Below, one piece after another: positions 13,410 through 15,916 of a stretch of DNA of 15,916 bases. The position numbers and the translations under genes are program-made. How positions within the stretch are numbered: position 1 is the stretch's first letter; each line of letters starts with the position of its first letter. Below the pieces are notes generated by a model. It was given only the letters and a program-made list of their open reading frames with translations, searched no databases and was not told the origin of the DNA. The DNA comes from JAGTVG01 sp965365275. GTDB taxonomy: Bacteria; Bacteroidota; Bacteroidia; Cytophagales; Cyclobacteriaceae. The DNA lies in contig CBDUBA010000104.1 in the NCBI GenBank assembly GCA_965365275.1, positions 1 to 15,916 of the forward strand, in the 5' to 3' direction.

Positions 13410-15686
13410 TTAATTACATATCCTGAGCTTTGCAAAAGTAAGCAATAATGTCTTCTCCCCAAAATTATCAAATTTAACTTTAGCCTTTTTACTGGCTCCA
13501 TCCACATCCATCTCAATAACCTTCCCATAACCGAATTTTGGATGTTCAACTTTCATTCCTTTTTCAAGGTGAGATGTATCACTGGGTTGAAAGTTAGGGG
13601 AAGGGGTGTGTTTTTTAACAGGGACCTTGTTGACTACTTTCTTAAGATTGCTGGCATAGCTGTTGTTACCTCCTCTTGAAAAAGGAGATGAAACAATATT
13701 GTTTTCAATTTTAGGGAAAGCACTTCTGGTCATTTTAATAAATTGAGGATCTATATCATCTATAAACCTGCTGGGATCGCAACTTTTCAACCTCCCAAAT
13801 CGATACCGGGTAATGGCGTATGACAGAACCAGTTTAATTCTGGCCCGGGTCATTGCCACATAGAACAACCTCCTTTCCTCTTCCAGATCAGCCCTGCTTG
13901 CAAGCATCATCTGTGACGGGAAAAGATCCTCTTCCATACCAACAATAAATACGTGATTAAATTCCAGTCCCTTGGCCATATGAATTGTCATCAGCGTTAC
14001 CCTGTCCTGGTCTTCCTTATCATCTTCATCAAGGTTTGTAATCAAAGCTACTGATTGTAAAAAGGATGATAGACTTTTGTCCTCGTTTTCTTCATTATCG
14101 ACAAACTCCTTAATAGCATTCAGTAATTCCTGTACGTTTTCATACCGGTTTAACCCCTCAATGGTTTTGTCTTCATATAAATCACGCAATAATCCTGATT
14201 CTTTAGCAATTAAATTAGAAGCTTCATAAGCATCTTTCTTTTGAATTTCAATTTCAAACCGTTTGATAAGGTTTGCAAATTCAAGAATATTGCCAACCGC
14301 GCGACCTGCTCCGAATTCATTGATATTGGAAATAACTTCCCATAAACTAAGCTGGTTCTCGCTAGCGTTTACAATGATCTTATTAATGGTACCAGGACCA
14401 ATCCCCCTCTTTGGGAGATTGATGATTCGTTTAAGTGCTTCCTCGTCATTATGGTTAACAGAAAACCTCAGGTAACAAAGAAGGTCTTTGATTTCCCTGC
14501 GCTGATAAAATGAAAGACCACCAACAACTCTGTATTTGATGTTCATCCTGCGCAAAGCTTCTTCTATGGCACGGGATTGGCTATTTGTTCTGTAAAGAAC
14601 GACAAAGTCTTCATTATGCAACCCATGATTGGCCTTGGCCTCGAAAATAGCAGAAGCAACCAGTTTCCCTTCTTCATTATCTGAATTGGCTTTGATCAAT
14701 TCTATCAGCTCTCCTTCTGCATTGCTTGTCCATAGTTTTTTAGGTAACTGGGCCTTGTTTCTTTTAATAACCGTATTGGCGGCATTTACGATATTCTGTG
14801 TGGACCGGTAGTTTTGTTCCAGTTTATATACCTGAAGATCAGGATAGTCTTTTTCAAGGTTCAGAATATTATGAATCTCTGCCCCCCGAAAAGCGTAAAT
14901 ACTTTGTGCGTCGTCGCCTACCACGGCAATATTCTGCCTCACCGCTGATAATTTCTTTGTGATGATGTATTGTGCAATATTGGTGTCCTGAAACTCGTCA
15001 ATCAGTACATAATGGAAAAATTGCTGATACTTATTCAATACATCCACATGGTCCCGGAAAAGAATATAGGTATTGAATAACAGATCATCAAAATCCATGG
15101 CAGAAGCTTTGAAACAACGCTCTACATATATCTGATAGATCCGTCCCAATTCAGGCTTCATGGCACTTACATCATCAGCCTTATATACCGGGTTGTTCTG
15201 ATATTCCCTCCAGGATATTAACCTGTTTTTGGCACCGGATATCCTGTTATAGACAACATTCGGCTTATAAACCTTATCATCCAGGTTGAGTTCTTTTATT
15301 ATAGTTTTTAACAGGGATTTTGAATCGTCGGTATCATAAATCGAAAAATTGCTCGGGAAACCAATTAAATGACCTTCTATTCTTAAAATTTTTGCGAAAA
15401 CCGAATGAAAGGTGCCCATCCAGATGTTTTTTGCATCATTCCCGACTATATTTTCAATACGTTCCCGCATTTCACTGGCCGCCTTGTTTGTGAAGGTCAG
15501 TGCCAGAATATTGAATGGATCTACATGGTGTGATTTTATAAGATGTGCTATCCGGTACGTGAGAACCCTGGTTTTCCCGGAGCCAGCCCCGGCAATGATC
15601 AAGGAAGGCCCTTCAATATTAAGAACAGCCTTACGTTGAGCATCATTTAATTCATTTAAGTAATCTGGTGAACTGGTATGATTCAT
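13410..15686 (-). CDS. ATP-dependent DNA helicase, UvrD/PcrA family
   Basis: This superfamily 1A 3'-5' DNA helicase acts in repair and in clearing proteins from DNA. The 758-residue length is normal for PcrA/UvrD. Motifs run in the expected order: Q-motif LNDAQRKAV at 13-21, Walker A AGAGSGKT at 32-39, TFTNKAA at 64-70, Walker B LIDEFQDTN at 228-236, GDDAQSIYAFRGA at 257-269, QNYRST at 291-296, TIHMAKGLEF at 567-576, and EEERRLFYVAMTRAR at 602-616. Residues of about 708-756 form the C-terminal Tudor-like domain (VEHPKFGYGKV), which in PcrA contacts RNA polymerase; this favours PcrA/UvrD over Rep. The ATG at 15686 keeps a short N-terminus before the Q-motif. It probably leads the transcript with the DUF4290 gene and murA. 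PcrA and UvrD are not distinguishable here. Confidence 0.94.
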   Translation of the reverse strand: MNHTSSPDYLNELNDAQRKAVLNIEGPSLIIAGAGSGKTRVLTYRIAHLIKSHHVDPFNILALTFTNKAASEMRERIENIVGNDAKNIWMGTFHSVFAKILRIEGHLIGFPSNFSIYDTDDSKSLLKTIIKELNLDDKVYKPNVVYNRISGAKNRLISWREYQNNPVYKADDVSAMKPELGRIYQIYVERCFKASAMDFDDLLFNTYILFRDHVDVLNKYQQFFHYVLIDEFQDTNIAQYIITKKLSAVRQNIAVVGDDAQSIYAFRGAEIHNILNLEKDYPDLQVYKLEQNYRSTQNIVNAANTVIKRNKAQLPKKLWTSNAEGELIELIKANSDNEEGKLVASAIFEAKANHGLHNEDFVVLYRTNSQSRAIEEALRRMNIKYRVVGGLSFYQRREIKDLLCYLRFSVNHNDEEALKRIINLPKRGIGPGTINKIIVNASENQLSLWEVISNINEFGAGRAVGNILEFANLIKRFEIEIQKKDAYEASNLIAKESGLLRDLYEDKTIEGLNRYENVQELLNAIKEFVDNEENEDKSLSSFLQSVALITNLDEDDKEDQDRVTLMTIHMAKGLEFNHVFIVGMEEDLFPSQMMLASRADLEEERRLFYVAMTRARIKLVLSYAITRYRFGRLKSCDPSRFIDDIDPQFIKMTRSAFPKIENNIVSSPFSRGGNNSYASNLKKVVNKVPVKKHTPSPNFQPSDTSHLEKGMKVEHPKFGYGKVIEMDVDGASKKAKVKFDNFGEKTLLLTFAKLRICN

Positions 15687-15690
15687 CTAT

Positions 15691-15720
15691 GCAAATTAAG
15701 CGGATAATGATGTATTCAAT
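15691..15720 (-). promoter_or_regulatory. Candidate promoter of the uvrD-DUF4290-murA transcript
   Basis: Read on the minus strand, TAATTTGC (15698-15691) is a perfect match to the Bacteroidota -7 element TAnnTTTG. ATTG (15720-15717) lies 18 nt upstream as a -33 candidate. Only about 5 nt separate the -7 element from the uvrD ATG at 15686, so transcription should begin at or within a few bases of the start codon, giving a leaderless or near-leaderless mRNA. Confidence 0.5.
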
Positions 15721-15800
15721 GATAAAATGCCAAACAATTTTTTGAATCCGGGCCCTTGTCTTCTAAGAATGTCCTGACCACAGGTTCTTATCTTGTGACC

Positions 15801-15916
15801 TGGCAGACTATTATACTTAATCTTTTGGCAGGCTATTATACTTACTTTCCTGCCAGACTATTCTAGGCAAAGCCCTGGCAGATTGTTTAATACAAAGCCC
15901 TGGCAGATTGTTTAAT
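15801..15916. repeat. Intergenic tandem repeat with an exact 25-nt period, continuing past the window
   Basis: Four full units start at 15801, 15826, 15851 and 15876, each exactly 25 nt, and a fifth starts at 15901 and is cut by the window edge after 16 nt. Each begins TGGCAG, except the third (TGCCAG). Units 1 and 2 share CTATTATACTTA. Units 4 and 5 share TGGCAGATTGTTTAAT without mismatch, and units 3 and 4 share CAAAGCCC. A decayed unit may precede the array at about 15778-15800. The period is not a multiple of three and there are no spacers, so the array is neither protein-coding nor a CRISPR. Between 15721 and 15800 I see nothing else. Confidence 0.85.

Noticed and set aside
15751..15756. 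GGGCCC and nearby GC-rich bases as a regulatory site
   Set aside because: It is a single 6-bp palindrome with no repeated copy or flanking structure, so chance is sufficient.
15801..15916. CRISPR array
   Set aside because: The units abut directly with no unique spacers, no cas genes are nearby, and the unit bodies diverge.

Overview
The window looks like core chromosome from a member of the Bacteroidota. The evidence is a single-chain LpxC-FabZ fusion, the lineage-typical DUF4290 and DUF4296 proteins, SPII lipoproteins, AT-rich intergenic DNA with matches to the Bacteroidota promoter pattern (TTTG / TAnnTTTG), and few Shine-Dalgarno sequences. I do not assign a genus. I found no tRNA, rRNA, CRISPR array, transposase, integrase or phage gene, and the coding style is even throughout.

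Layout. (1) Bases 1-189 are a non-coding leader with candidate promoters. (2) Bases 190-2985 (+) form a tight operon: lpxC-fabZ, lpxA (4-nt ATGA overlap) and a small ABC ATPase 4 nt further on. A small lipoprotein gene (3069-3542) follows and ends at a strong stem-loop terminator. (3) On the minus strand, a DUF4296 lipoprotein gene (6367-6026) and mutS2 (6014-3603) form a pair that converges on that terminator. (4) Bases 6417-9223 (+) hold a short aerotolerance-type (Bat/MoxR-associated) operon of three overlapping genes: a DUF58 protein, a single-pass membrane protein that starts with TTG, and a BatA-like VWA protein. No moxR, batB, batC or full batD lies next to it. (5) A purine nucleoside phosphorylase gene (minus, 10122-9310) is divergent from dnaN (plus, 10292-11416). 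(6) On the minus strand, uvrD/pcrA (15686-13410), a DUF4290 gene (13373-12735) and murA (12735-11425) look co-transcribed and converge on dnaN with 8 nt between stop codons. (7) The right edge (15801-15916) is an intergenic 25-nt tandem repeat that runs off the window.

Functionally this is mostly housekeeping: the first steps of lipid A synthesis and fatty-acid elongation, peptidoglycan precursor synthesis (MurA), replication and repair (DnaN, UvrD/PcrA, MutS2), purine salvage, and an envelope-associated VWA complex.

I do not see a convincing new defence or mobile system. The points most worth a second look are the 25-nt repeat array, the Cys-to-Asp change in the MurA active site, the ABC ATPase lacking the usual Q-loop Gln and H-loop His, the internal duplication in the DUF4290 protein, the reduced Bat operon with a TTG-started gene, and a uvrD promoter placed so close to the start codon that the mRNA may be nearly leaderless.
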